Under the pieces are notes generated by a model. It was not told the origin of the DNA. It did no database searches and saw only the letters and a program-made list of their open reading frames with translations. Of a stretch of 64,000 bases of DNA, positions 1-13,400 are shown in pieces; within the stretch, counting starts at the first letter, position 1; each line of letters opens with the position of its first letter. The stretch spans positions 17,954,255-18,018,254 of the forward strand of contig OX328109.1 in the NCBI GenBank assembly GCA_946811185.2, given 5' to 3'. Source of the stretch: Hippopus hippopus. Taxonomy: Eukaryota > Mollusca > Bivalvia > Cardiida > Cardiidae. The translations under genes were made by a program, and so were the position numbers.

Positions 1-61
1 TAATCAAAGATAAAAAGGATAAAAATACACAAACACTCCTGTATGATTTGACAGGTCAGCC

Positions 62-140
62 TGAGTAACCGCAGCTCAATGGTAAAGCTGCAGTGCTAAT
101 GATCAAGGAATTGTGAGTTCGAATCTCGAATTGGCCAAAA
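62..140 (+). repeat. tRNA-derived SINE head
   Basis: CAGCTCAATGGTAAAGCTG resembles a pol III A box region, and ~30 bases later GAGTTCGAATCTC resembles a B box. The downstream body was not recognised, so this is a SINE fragment and not a working tRNA gene. Confidence 0.45.
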
Positions 141-343
141 CTATTTTAGAGGCACTTGAGAAAGTCATTGCGATCATTCCAGGATTCACTCTTTTAACGT
201 GGAACATAGTCTCAAGTTTTGTTCGTGTGGGAGAGCTAGGAACGTATATTGATAGGTGCAGAACATAGGCACTTGCATTTGATATACTTCGTCCTCTGTA
301 TCTTTAATATAAAAATTTTGGGGGCTAAGTTTGTTATAAAACA

Positions 344-610
344 AATGAGTCATGTTCTGTGAAAAGGGGGATTAATGCATCTGCAAAACGTATCGACTCA
401 GGTCAGCATGCACAGTCTGCACAGGCCGACCTGTGTCGAAACTTTTTTGCTTTTGGTCCATTTTCTGCATGTAAAAGGACCCGGTGTGCATCATGATTCA
501 ATCATTTCTTAAACAAAAGGAATTTTAAGGATCCTTACTTTTGTGATCATTTGCTTGGTATAATGCATCACGGAGATGCATTAAACACCCTTTTGTCAGA
601 GCGGGGCTCA
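344..610 (+). mobile_element. MITE-C copy
   Basis: Termini are GAGTCATGTTCTGTGAAAAG at the left and GTCAGAGCGGGGCTCA at the right, inverted relative to one another. Inside is a palindrome around TCAGCATGCACAGTCTGCAC. It is about 265 bases, the typical length of this family here. Confidence 0.75.
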
Positions 611-793
611 AATAAATATCCATGGGGGTAGGAGATACCATGATATATCTGTAGCTAAAATTTTGTTGACGGGGCACTCAAACTGAACTTAAAATGCCCG
701 TATGAGGATTCTGTACACCTACAAGTCCACCGAAATAATTTTCAAGCTGCCTAGTTTTAAACCTTTTGCCAAAACGATTTTGTGTTTTATATC

Positions 794-940
794 CCTGAAT
801 GAGAAAACGTTTGAAAATGTAGTGGGGATAATAAGAGAATACTAGTTACCAATCTTTTCTCCTTTTCCCACGTTTTTCTTGACCCTTTCAAAGGAAAATC
901 CTATCATTTGAGTCACTTTTACTTTTTAGTCTATAAATGA
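794..940 (-). mobile_element. Decayed MITE-A copy
   Basis: It keeps the order of MITE-A in minus orientation: GTTTGAAAATGTAGTGGGG, a degenerate palindrome, TTTTCTCCTTTTCCCACG, then a segment like CATTTGAGTCAC. Both termini are lost or diverged. Confidence 0.5.
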
Positions 941-947
941 CTTCTAT

Positions 948-1130
948 TTTTAACTCGGTTGTTTTCGAAGAAAACGTCGAGGTATTGTCATAGCCCTGTC
1001 GTCTGCGCCTGCGTCATCGTTGTCTGCACCTGCGTCATCGTTGTCTGCGTTATCGTGCAAAAACTCTGACATTTTATAATATCTCTGTTATTACTGAAGA
1101 TATTTACTTCAAACCCAGTCTTGATGTTGA
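948..1130. repeat. Interspersed repeat head with short GTCTGCG...CATCGTT tandem
   Basis: AACTCGGTTGTTTTCGAAG is followed by a GTCGAGGTATTGTCATAGCC block and three ~21-base units of the form tcgtctgcgcctgcgtca. I recall near-identical openings in other mollusc repeats, from memory. It lies in the SMPD1 locus just past the last visible exon. Confidence 0.45.
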
Positions 1131-1345
1131 CTATCAAAAGGGGAACCAATACAACAAGGACAGGTAACCATCAAATTACTTTTGACACAGTTATGCCCCT
1201 TATTTGACTTAGAATTTTCAATGAAAATCAACCTATTTCTCAAAGCAACTGCATCCGAGCTTTGGCACCCGCATGCGGTGCTCTTATTTTTTTTCGTCTG
1301 ATAAAAAGTTTTAATATCCCAGAATAAAGGCAAAAGGTTAAGTAC

Positions 1346-1456
1346 TTTGTTATTGTTGCTTTCGTCTCCTGTGGCAGCCATGTTAACCAGCTATCAGCTA
1401 GAGCATTGTACAGCCAGATTTCGCTGTCCTTCCCTGTTATAAATGGCGGTGGGTAA
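1346..1456 (-). CDS. SMPD1: SMPD1 exon 6 (last one visible)
   Basis: 111 bases, entering in phase 2. With the preceding exon it gives VNSYPPPFITGK, then SEIWLYNALADSW and a WLP motif, matching the family's PPPF...WLY...W..WLP stretch. The donor is GTACTT. I searched 1-1345 on the minus strand and saw no further exon, so the next one should lie off the window. Confidence 0.9.
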
Positions 1457-4400
1457 CTGAAATTGTAAACGGAGCAAAACCTATCATCTACTATTTTAGT
1501 CATAGTCTGTAAAAAGGGGTTTGATGCACCTGCAAAAAGTATCGATCCAGGTCAGCCTGCGCAGTCCTCACAGGTTGACCTGGATCGATACTATGATGAC
1601 TTACGTGCTACAATACATTAAGGAGATACATTAAACCTCTTTTTGCCAAACCACCGCTCACATGTGCGGCCCACGTGTTAATAAGGCAGTAGAGCCATAC
1701 AGGGCCATTATGACCCTCTTGTTCAACTTAGACGTCTTTTGATGGAGGGAAAAAATGAATTATGACAATCGGAGAAACAGTGACTTCTCATGAACTCTTT
1801 GGGTGATGGCGTATGAATACTACGGGCCAAATGACAAACGAAACTGCATTGATCGATATGGTAAAAAATCCCGACACCATGTTGTAACCCTTTTACATTC
1901 CCAGATTTACTTGACTGAAACATAATGGTTAACTAAAATTGGTATTTCGAAACAAAGAAAATTCACTAAGATGAATGAAAAGGCTTTTGAACATCCAGTA
2001 AATCAAATAAACCTGCATAAAAAGATTACCTGTTCACCGGAGCACTTTCGTGATTACCCAATGCGTTAAACACCGTTTTGCCTGGCAGGTATTTCTTGAG
2101 CGTATCTGTATAGTACTGCAGGGCCTTCAGTTGATCAGATCTGGATTGATTCCATACATTATGCGCAGGAATATCCCCGGTAAATATGACGTAATCAAAC
2201 TGCCAAAAAAAAAGAAAAGGTGGACTTCATCTGCTCTTACTCTCTTTAGCACGACAGACACTTGTAGATGATTTCAGAGATATTTCCTTTTATCAAGGTT
2301 GTGAAATCTGATTTTGAGTCTACACTGTGCGATATGTTGTGAGATATCGTGACCATAAATACATTGAAAATTGCTATCTGTCGTCTTCAGGATCGTTTTG
2401 CAGTAGATTTTTCCTCTTTTCTTTCTTACACGTAGTTTTTTGATTAATTATCTTAAGCTATAGCTTTTGTGAAAATTTTATTTAGAAAAAAATAGTCCTA
2501 CCAGTGCATAACAGATATGGGAGTGTTTACTTTGTTGTAAAAATCAAAATAAGCGTCACTCTAGCAAATATACCAGACAACTCATCATATAACTATGGAT
2601 CCATAGAGTCAATTTGTCTAACGATCGACCGAACCATGAAGCAGAATGTTCTTTGGATATGCGAAAAAATACAAATAACAAAAAGGTTTGACCCGTGTCA
2701 ACCCCATGGATCAATAGTTTTTGTAGGTACATTAAACCCCCTTTTCATAGAGAATGACCCACGGAATGAGCACCAACGCTGATCTTTTTAGGAGAGGCGA
2801 AGTAACAAGAGAAAATATTGAATGTTGCTGTTCACAAATGAAATTATATTTTGATCCTACACCAAAGCAAATCTTCTTCTCTTACCTGAAACAACAACAG
2901 ACAAGAATGAAGTTTTCTCGTTTATGATATTCCGCGGGATACTGCCACGTTCATGACGACATTTGTGTATTTTTTTCATTTTTTTTTTATACGGCCTCAA
3001 AACACCCATAATACTACATTTCGCTGTATATCCGCATGAACTGTGAAGAAACAGCTTTAAAATATCAACTCATAACTAACTGATGGATCTACTTTTCTAG
3101 AATCAAGGGAAAAGCAGAGAAAAAAATAATTTTATTCCACTAACCTGATCCTGTATTGACTGTAAATGTTGGAACAGACTGTCGATAACTTTGTTAGGGC
3201 TGTCACAGTTTCTATAGTCACCATACATACCGGCCCCAACGTGACCAGGAGCTGAAATAAAACATATTGTAACTACTTTTTGTATCAAGACAAATTTGTT
3301 TTCGTTCAGTCACCATTACCACTCTCATATTTTTCTGTGGTATGTATGTGATTCAATGTTTTGGATGAGTCTTTCTTGACTCATTGGTTAACTCTTTACC
3401 AGAATACATAATCTAAGGTCTAAACTGAAAGAATTTGCAGTCGACAAAATTAAATGTGTCCATACTGTCTCCGAGCTGTGACTTAAGCAGTGTTGAAAGC
3501 GGTGTGACAAAAATTTGAAACCCACATAACCGGAATACTGACATAGATTTAACCTTTTTCTTTTCTATTTATAGCACAGACAATATAGGTCTAGTTTAAG
3601 AGGAAAAACACTACCTTACGCTTTTTTCTAGCATTAAGATTAATATAATACTCACTTGTAACACTGAAAAATGCATAATATACAGAGAAACCATGCGTTC
3701 ATTCCACTCTCATGTCTAAAAATCTTGGTTTAGGATAAATTACCTGGGGGCCCGTCATCCACCCTACAACACAAAGGTTCTCCACATTCTGCATTACTTC
3801 CGGCTAAGTACTCGTCGTCATGATGGAAGTCTGTTATGTGTAGTACACGTAATGTTGGGGAACCAGGCTGCTCCATGATAAAAACAATAAATTGGAAAGG
3901 AACTATCTTTATCCAGCTTCATAATATAAATAAGCTGACGAACATCTTTCTCATGTATTACGGGCAAAGTGAAGCAAAAATTATTAAATGGTAGAGAATA
4001 TATCAAACTGTTGTAGCTTGTATGCTAATCTTGACATATTGTCTTTACAAAGGAAATCGGTGGAAGCGATGCATAAAATAATGGTTTCATGCTCTCCATG
4101 GAAGCTAATTAACTCTATTTTAATTTAAAAAGAAAATAACTGTAATTCGTCCTATACATATAAATGAACCATGCTCTGTCAATAGGGGGTTTAAGGTATC
4201 TGCACAAAGTATCGAAACTTTCTGCTATTTGTAAAATGCTATCTGCATGTCAAAGGACCAATCCACCTCCAGATCCAGTCGATTGTTAGACTAAGTAGAT
4301 TTTATGGATGCATAACTATGTGATGACGTATTTCGTATAATGCTTCACATTATGCATTAACCCCGTTTTGCCTGAAAGTGGCTCAAATAGAGTTTATTTC

Positions 4401-7400
4401 ATCAGCTTGTGGTTAATATGGGGAAATATTTGCCTCAAAAGGGAAAGGTATGCGAAAATAACGAGTGCCGTAAGGCACGAGTTATTTTCGCAGACCTTTC
4501 CCTTTTGAGGCAAATATTACCCCAAATTAACCACAAGCTGATGAAATAAATTATATATTATATTTCCTCTGATTATTTTGTTAACGAATGCCACTTTTAA
4601 AACTTAAAAACTTAAAAAAATTAAAAAAGTAGTTCCAGATTTTCGGCAGGAGGAAAATATTCACTGTGACAGGGAAATAATTCCCCCCAGCTTAAATTAC
4701 GACACTTCTTTACCCATAACATTTCTAAAAATAGACACATGAAATATACTATATATTTATTATACAGTCTGAAGATCTGGCTAAGCAGGCAGCAAGTTTT
4801 TGTCTTTGTGCATAGTCAGTTAGCTCTCTCAATAAGACTTAGTTTCAGGTGATTAAAAAAAATTGTAATGGCTTTGAAAAATCATTTATTGTTTTAACAT
4901 TTATTTTATAAAGTTTGAAGATCTAGATAAGTTAGAGGAAGAGCGAAATGTGGTTTATCATGTATGTATACGCAACAAGGATGTGGATCACTATCATACT
5001 ACAATAAAACGCTATATGAAACTGATGTACATGTATATGTATATGGGATCTGACAAAAGTTGGCATTTGGTAAAATTTTATTAGCCCTTAGGCTACTAAA
5101 TGCCAATCAAGGACTTTTTGCAGACAGTGTAGATCAAGATCAGACTGCACAGAACGTGAAGTCTGATATTGGATCTACAATGTCGGATGAGGAAATATTT
5201 TCCCCCAAAAAGTACCTTTGACATATCAAAACTTGAGTTTTTTACAATAAAATGTATAATTGTACGCTGAGGCCAGAGGCCTAAATACTCAATAAACTAA
5301 TTTATATCTACTATCAGCTTGAAAGTTTCATTTCACTTATCTAGCAGGCTAAGGGTTACATGAGTCCAGCAAAATGTGTGGCGAACGCAATTACATTTTT
5401 ATACAAGAATTTACTAAAATTCCATCTGAAAGGCCAATGAATGTCAGATTCTTTCAATCAGATTTTATACTGCAGCCCTATATAAATACGAGTATCTTTA
5501 CCATTATTTTAACTCTTTACCAAACAACAACATTTTGGACTTGTCTAAATTGAAAGCATTTGCAGACGAAAAACTGGATGTGGTTCAGATGTTGAGTTTG
5601 TTTCTCGAACGGTTAGAAAACATTGTGGAAAAAGGAGAAAATGCTGGTTACCATAAAGTATAAATATCTTTACCATTACTTTAACTCTACCAAACTACAA
5701 CATTTTAGACTTGTCTAAATTGAAAGCATTTGCAGACGACAAATTGAATGTGGCTCAATTGTTCAATATGGTTCTCGAATGGTTAGAAAACATTGTTGGA
5801 AAAGGAGAAAATGCTGGTTACCATAAAGATATAAATATCTTTACCAGTACTTAAACTCTTTACCAAATGACAATATTTTAGACTTGTCTAAACTGAAAGT
5901 ATTTGCAGATGGCAAATCGAATGTGGCTTCAGTTTGGTTCGTGAATGGTTAGAAAACATTGTAGGAAAAGGAGAAAATGCTGATTACCAGCATTTTCTCC
6001 TTTTCCCACAATGTTTTCAGAAGACTGTTTCTAAACTAGGGATTGTTTAGTAAAGGGATAAACAGTTACGACCTTTACCTTGGGTGGTTTAGGTGGTACC
6101 ACTGGCGGCTTAGTGACATTTGGAAAAGTAACATTCCACATGCTCTCTGGGTTGAAGGGTGCCCCACAGTCCGTTCCCAGTATGTAACCACATGCTTCCT
6201 TTGGAGTCAATACCAGCTTCTGTGCGACCCCAAATATTTCATCCTGCAACAGTAAGTAATATTCTATTGAGTAGGGCTCTGATATAAGGGGGTTTAATGC
6301 TTCTTCGTGATGCATTACACGAAGCAGGACATTTTTTTCCTTTAAACGTTTTTTTTTGTACACTTAAATATATCGTACTTTATACATGCAATAACCAGAA
6401 ATTGGAGAAGAACTCTGTAAGCCTTGCTTTCATTCCCATCCATTTCTGCAGGATCATATTTGTTAATTGATTGTATTGTATTGCTCATGTATATTGTATT
6501 TCCGTGGAATAAAAAATGTTGAAAAAAAAAAAAGACCAAGGCATCATTATTGTCATAATTATGGATCCATACAATTCATTTTGTCAAGCACCCAGCTGAA
6601 TCATAAGGTAGAAGGGTCATTTAACATACAGAAAATTTTACCAGCCTGTATCAAACCTCTTTTTCACAAAGTATGACTCATGTACTTCGTATTATTGAAT
6701 GGAGACAAATCAGACTTCGGCATATTCTTTGTGTTTCCGTGAAAATCAGAGTTATGTGGTTGTAGGATGGGATAGATAGAATATTATAGCAATAGAATAT
6801 TTTATATGGCGGTAAACAAGTCGGTTCGGAAGACGAGCCTACCTAAGTAAGGTTCACGAAGTAAGGAAAATGCAGACATCTCAGCTATACGGTACTTTTT
6901 GCAAATGCATTCAGGGGTGTGGAAATCTTGAAATTTTCTACTTATCCATGGACAAGTAAATCTAAAAAATCTACTTGTCCCTCAGAGAAGTTTACTTGTC
7001 CAAAACAAAACAATTTTAAATGGCACACAAAGACCTAACTGAATGTAGTTTGCAGATAATGATGTCCTTTTAACTATTTAACTTTGCTTTGTTTGGGTTT
7101 TTAATAATAATGATGAAAATAAATCAAGCAAACCTTTATGGGGCTTTTTTCCCAAAAATTGGGAAGGGGCCTTAGCCTTTCATTTTTTTTTTTTTATGTT
7201 CAAGTGCGATTTTGGCCAAATTGGGAAAAAGCAGACTGACTTTCAAGGTACATCAATAAAACAAATTAATGGCACTGTACATACATATAAATAGACAGGT
7301 GCAACAATTTAATAATTGAAAAAGATTCAACAGTTACACTATAACTGCTTAAACCATGGCCAAATATCTCGGTGTCTGCCCTTACAGCCCTTTTTAACAC

Positions 7401-10400
7401 TACTGTGGCACACCCATGCATGCCGGAGTTAATACTTCAGCAGAACTGCTTACCAGCCATCATATGATACAAGGGAATCATTATCTGTGGAAGTTAAAAG
7501 GCTAAACTTGGTTATTGTGTCTGGAGATGTAGAGTTTGCATCATGTGCAGTGATAATAATTGTTTAGTTTTCAGACAACGGGAGATCGGCGATGTCCTAC
7601 CACAGGAATTTGACATTCTATAATGAAAAAATATGATTAAATAAGAAAAATATATTCCTCTATATATAAAGAAACACAAGGAATGCAACGCCTCGATTAC
7701 CGGTGACAACACAAGAATGCCCTACCCACCCAAAAGCACCAACGAAATGAAGAGTGATCACAATTTCCTTTACCCTAGTAACAGATAACACCAAAATGTA
7801 CCTATGACATCCAGCGATCCTTAAGTAGACACCTTTTCACCGGAGATATCCATCATTTTTTACAGCTTTTTTGACAATTAAAAGCCATCGAGGAGGCCAT
7901 TCGCTGATGTCACTATTTTTTAAGGCCCGCAGAAAATATTACTTTCGTTTTCATATTTATTTTTGTTTTAAAATATATTTATGTACATCGCATGATACTA
8001 CATATTTTTCTTGAGGTAACTAACAAAAATGTTTGTCAGTATTCTTTTTTAAAGAAGGATATTTCACTTGTATGAATAGGGAAAAACCCATCAGGGGACG
8101 TAACTCTTTTGACATCAGCCTTATTCGACTGATCATTTTTCGTGAAGCACAGAAATGAAAATATCAACAAATTAACAAACAATCCATGGTTTTCATGACC
8201 ATGAGGAAGCAGCCTTTAGAAAACATAGTGGGAAAAGAAAAACTGATTATTACCAGCATTTTATGCTTTTCCTCAAAGTCTTTTCTACTCTATCACGGGG
8301 GCCGTAGGGGCCGGGAATATTCTGGCTCATTTTTCGAGTGGGGCCGGAGAATATACATACCCCTCAGCCATAACATTTACTGTGGGCATAATGTAGTGAC
8401 ATCAGCAAATGGCCTCCTCGATGGCTTTTAATTGTCAAAAAAGCTGTAAAAAATGACGGATATCTCTGGTGAAAAGGTGTCTACTTATCGCTGAATGTCA
8501 CTGGTACATTTTGGTGTTATCTGTTACTAGGGTAAAGGAAATTGTGATCACTCTTCGTTTCGTTGGTGTTTTTGGGTGGGTAGGGCATTTTTGTGTAGTC
8601 GCCGGTAATCGAGGCGTTGCATTCCTTGTGTGTCTTTATATATAGGGGAATATTTTTTTTCTTATTTAATCATATTTTTTCATTATAGAATGTCAAATTC
8701 CTGTGGTCCGACAGACCCGGCACTTCAGATTGAGACTCAGTATGCGGAGATTTAATTACCTGTAGATCGATCTGCAAAGAATTTAAACGTTTTACGCCGA
8801 AAGTAAAAAGGCTGCGCTGGCCTTTATCGTCTACAGTCCTTTTAACAAACTTTTTATAATGTTTCCCGGTTTTTGACATGTTTTACTTGGATAAAGCATG
8901 TTTGGTTTTCTTTCAAATACGTTTACTGCAACCGAGAAAGAATGTGTTCCACAGTGTTAAATGAAGACAACTTCTTTTGTCAGCTGCAAGTTTTTGCGAA
9001 CGACAAAAAAGAATTTTATATTGAAAGATTGGGAAATGACAACCGCGTCAAGTCTACGTGCGGTATTATAATATGCAAAAAAATAACTCGTTTCGGTTAT
9101 TGTTGCCTCCATTTAACAAACCAAATGGCGCCAAGAAACCACAATATTTCGGCCGCACTGCAGCGCAGTCAAAAAAAAACCTGCGTAGGCGATAAAATCA
9201 GAGTCGGCCAAATTTTGTTTTGATTCCAGGTATCAGGGAATAGTTTATCATAATTCAATTTAAAAATGTTCTTGTTTACGAAGTGAGACGGAGAGAACAT
9301 TTCCATTTCACAAGGATAATGTTATATAATACAGATTTTTACTTTCAATTTCTCCCTCGTTTTCTACTTGTCCGCGGACGAGTAGACTGCAAAAAGCCAC
9401 TTGTCCGACGTCAAATTTACCCGAGTTGGACGAGTCGGACGTAGGATTTCCACACCCCTGGCATTAAATCCTCTTTTCACAGAGCATGGCTCAATTCAGT
9501 TAGATTGCGAGGGCTAAACATTTTATCGGTTAAACGAGCTGACGTATGAAACCTTTCGCAAGCAATTCCGAAACAATCAAGTGTATAAACCCCAGAAAAA
9601 TCACATGTGAGCCACCTATCTCGATGTGATTTAACTAATGTTCAAGCACATTGACTGATATCATCGTATCAGAGTCCAAAGGTAGAGGTCCAAATAAGTG
9701 GTGATATTGTCGTTCTTAAACCATTTTCTTCTCGATAAAACCAATCAAAGAATCCAAAACCTATTTCATAACACTCGAGAATACTTATATATTAGAAATC
9801 CCATGACGAATTTGCAGGGTGCAGATTCATAATTAGTGTTCTGGGCATACTTGGTATAGACCAAAGGTGAATCAAAGAATACTGCAAAATAGTATCTATT
9901 AGTGCTCTTAAAAAACTGCAAATAAAGGTTTCGCCGATGTGACCGATATAATGTTACCAGCGAACGCTGATCTCTATATAGATCTAGTACAGACCTCCAG
10001 ATAAGAGGGAGTGATGGTATTCTAAATCCATTATTTCTCTTCCAAGCCCTATGCTGTGCGTACTCATAACATTGGGTTTAGTGGAGAACAATTGATATTT
10101 TTAATTTTGGAATCAAAATCACTCCCTCTGTCTGGAGCTCTGAATTATAGTGTCAACACGTGTAATGTTTTGGTTGTGGATTTCGTCGGTAGCTTCCTGG
10201 AAGCTGTTGTACTTGCAATACCTCTTGCCTTTTATATAGCATTTCTTTTCTCCTTTGTTTGTGGGAAACCGGTCTTGACCGTAGGTTGCCAGTTCGTGAA
10301 ATCGTCGTATGTGACTGGTTTCTGTCCGCTAGAGGGATGCTTAATTCCTTCTGTTCACATTTGCAGACCTCTGTATAGAAGGATAGGTCGACCTTGAGCC

Positions 10401-13400
10401 TTATCCCCATACAAAGTGCCTTTTAGGGTACGTCCATCTTTAATAGATAATGCCAAACTCGTGTTAGAGTTGACCCAGCCGCGTGGTAGGACATCTTCAT
10501 TTGTGACACAATATTGCCATGGGATACCAAAGAATCGTAGGAGGACCTCACGTGGAGAGCTTTTTAAAGCTTATGCTCTTGGTAGGAGTGCAGTATATTA
10601 GCACTACTAGAGTAGAGGAGGGTATTCAGATCACAACGTTGATACGCCTTTATCATTGTGATCGTTGTAAGCATGGTGTTGTTCCACACTCTCTACTCGT
10701 ATTGTAGGCGAGCCAATGTTGTTGCTTTTTTTTATCGGCGTGCCTGAGATTTTTGAGACGGGATACGTGCATTGTTTTTACTAGTGTTAATTTAAACATT
10801 ATAACTTTCATTCTGACTCATGAGTCTTTTTTCTAGATAATGGTTAACGAATTCGGTACATGCTTTCGCAAAGGAGGCGATGAGCCAGATGAAAGCTTCC
10901 TTCATCTGGATCGTAAGGAAAACATCGTCTGCGATGAGTATCTGTCATATGAACGTCTCTGCGCACCATGCCATATAGCCACTCCTATCGCTTGTAGTGT
11001 GTAGGAAGATATCAGCTGTAGACTGCTATTTGGCATTGCGCAAGAGCAGGGACCAAAACACGGTAAAGGCTTTCGATACACATCCCTGCTTCACGTCGCT
11101 CTTGAATGAGAAGAAATCACAGAATGATTCCTTGTGCTGAATATTTCTTATGTTGTCATGAAATTAAGTGATCATCCTCACAAGCTTGGGGCATTAAATT
11201 CCGTGACAGAAGGTGAAGAAATCGATTCCGCCGACATCCAAGTCAAACAAATTGGATAGGTAGTGTTAGCTGACGGGGCGTCAATTTTCTTGTTGCTTTC
11301 AAAGGGAGAATATTACGTCGAGCTTGCAGCTCTGACTCTGTGAGACTCTGGTTACAAATATTTAGCAGTGGTTGGTACCTGAGATGGGCGACTCCAACAA
11401 AGTCCTCTCCCAAAATGTCTGACAACCTGAATCTTTTCATGTTCTTTTGGTATTATGCATACTTCCAAGCACTGGACTCATGCAGGTTGTCGAGGAAGGA
11501 ATCCCCCTTCCAGTCTCGATGATTTCCGGTGGGCTTTGTTTTGCTTAATCTAGAACTGCAATATTCTTGGCTGTGGTGGATGGCATCATCTCTTTAATCC
11601 CCGCCGCAAACAAGTCCCTGTTCTTCCAAAAGTGGCCCAAGAGCATCCCTGGCAGCTACCTAAACAATCATTTGGATAGTGTTTCTCTAGTGCTCTGGCA
11701 ATTATCTTTTGGCACTTCAAGAAGGTGCCGTTAATGACTGGTGAATAATCACACGATTCAGGCATTGATACTCTGGTTGTTTTCTTAAGCGTACGGCCCT
11801 TTTGCTTTTTTCAGTAGACTCGTTTTACTCTCTACCACGCAGTTCCGAGTTTTAACGACCCTTACAGAAACTACTCTTGAAAACATTGTGAAAAAGGAAA
11901 AAATGCTGGTAACCAGCATTTTTTCCTTTTCCCATAATGTTTTTTTACCATTCAGAAACAAATTCCATCATATGAGCCATATTTAATTTCTTGTCTGCAA
12001 AAGCTTACAATTTGGACAAGTCAAAACTTTATTGTTTGGTAAAGGGTTACGACGTAAATGCGCCCTGTTGCTGACCACGGAGTAGAGGATATCGCATGCG
12101 AACTGTGGCTGACTGAAACCGTCAGGGTCATGGCTCAGAGGTGGCTCCTAGGGACAAGGTCAAACTGGTGCTAGAGGTTTGGGCTAGGGTTCCTCCAGGA
12201 CGCTTCGGTGAGGTTAGATGCAGATGATGTGTTTTTATGCGGATGTTTTGCTTGTAGGAGAACTTTAGTATGGTCTCCATGCACCCGTGTCCTCAATGTA
12301 TTGAAGCTAGGTGTGCCGGGTAGACAAGTAATGCCTGAGGCTGCCCAGTTTAAGGTAATTAAAAAACTTCTAAAATAATCTTCATGGAAAGGAAGTAAAA
12401 CATCTTATTTCCCTGTTTACCTTTAAAGAAAGCGGCAGATTTAGTGGTTTGTTATCGGACATTAAATATTGTGATCATCTATCAGGTGATAAAGCTTAAT
12501 TCATACGGTTACGGCGCACGAACTCACCTAATTAAAATGGTTGCATAAATTTACTTTCTTTGTGGTTTAGCTACAGTAGCTTTGTTTACAAAACTTTCAT
12601 CATCATGAGTCACTTAGAATCGCAATGGGTTTCAGAAGATTCGATCCTACAGCATATTTGTCCACAAACCTAGGTGCCATTTCAGACAGATTTAATCATT
12701 GCTTTTTTTAACTCTTCTCCTGCTAAATAAAAAAAAATGAAACTTTCAAACCGATAGTAAAAATCCAAATATTGCTCTTTGAAAGTTATTTCGGAGGAAA
12801 TATGTCTCCTTATCGGACGGTGTAGATCCAAGATCAGACTGCACGATCTGTGCAGTCTGATCTTGATCTACACTGTCCACAAAAGGTCAGTGAGTCGCGC
12901 TTAGCAGCCCAAGGGTTTACATATTGATTAAGATGCTCTTTTTAACTTTTGCGCCGATTTTATAAAAGGTTGTCCAGTTTGTTGTTGACGAACACTTATC
13001 ATCAAAATGAGAACATGATACATATAATCTATTACCTTACCTACCCATGCTTTCAAGGTGGTCTATTAAATGTTCTTTCAAAGCCACATGTAGATTTCTT
13101 ATATAACCAAACATCATACAAAAATTTGAAGTCGTGAGGTCGAAAAGTTAAGACATTTGTCTTGCTGTCGCCGCGACGAGACTACAGTATTAAAGACATA
13201 GGGATAGCCTGTCGTAGTGTTAGCTCTTCTGGCCGAAGATTCAGGCTAAAGAAATCTAAACTAAGGAAGAACAGAGTGGATTTTAAATATCGTCATTTTC
13301 AAACGTCTACGATTGAACCCTTTGCCACACATTCAGAATCCTGTGTGGTTCAGCAGTGGCGATGTAGAATTCTAAACCTTGAGAGTCCGGGTTCGATCTA

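Larger units (their letters stand above)
6912..9460. mobile_element. hAT-like non-autonomous DNA transposon, 2549 bp, TSD GCATT
   Basis: Perfect 16-base terminal inverted repeats: CAGGGGTGTGGAAATC at 6912-6927 and its complement at 9445-9460, flanked by GCATT at 6907-6911 and 9461-9465. The interior carries sub-terminal CTACTTGTCC repeats, a large inverted repeat, and on the minus strand a short coding remnant. No full transposase is present. The CAGGGG terminus suggests hAT, although hAT usually gives 8-base duplications. Confidence 0.8.
6880..9494 (+). mobile_element. MITE-C fragment split by a 2.55-kb insertion
   Basis: ATACGGTACTTTTTGCAAATGCATT before 6912 and GCATTAAATCCTCTTTTCAC-AGAGCATGGCTCAA after 9460 are the two halves of a normal MITE-C right end. 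Removing 6912-9460 and one GCATT restores the usual sequence. This dates the inner element as younger than the MITE. Confidence 0.7.

Noticed and set aside
62..140. A functional tRNA gene
   Set aside because: A and B boxes are present but no cloverleaf arms pair properly, and no anticodon stem is convincing. SINE-derived.
5489..6061. Regularly spaced repeats as a CRISPR-like array
   Set aside because: The ~171-base units are whole tandem duplications with no unique spacers, in a eukaryotic genome.
8186..8431. Plus-strand frame with Gly-rich stretch
   Set aside because: It spans the spacer and arm of the inverted repeat in the hAT-like element and has no domain.
10056..10707. Overlapping plus-strand frames of up to 113 codons
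   Set aside because: They are antisense to the decayed LINE reverse transcriptase, whose residues match on the minus strand.
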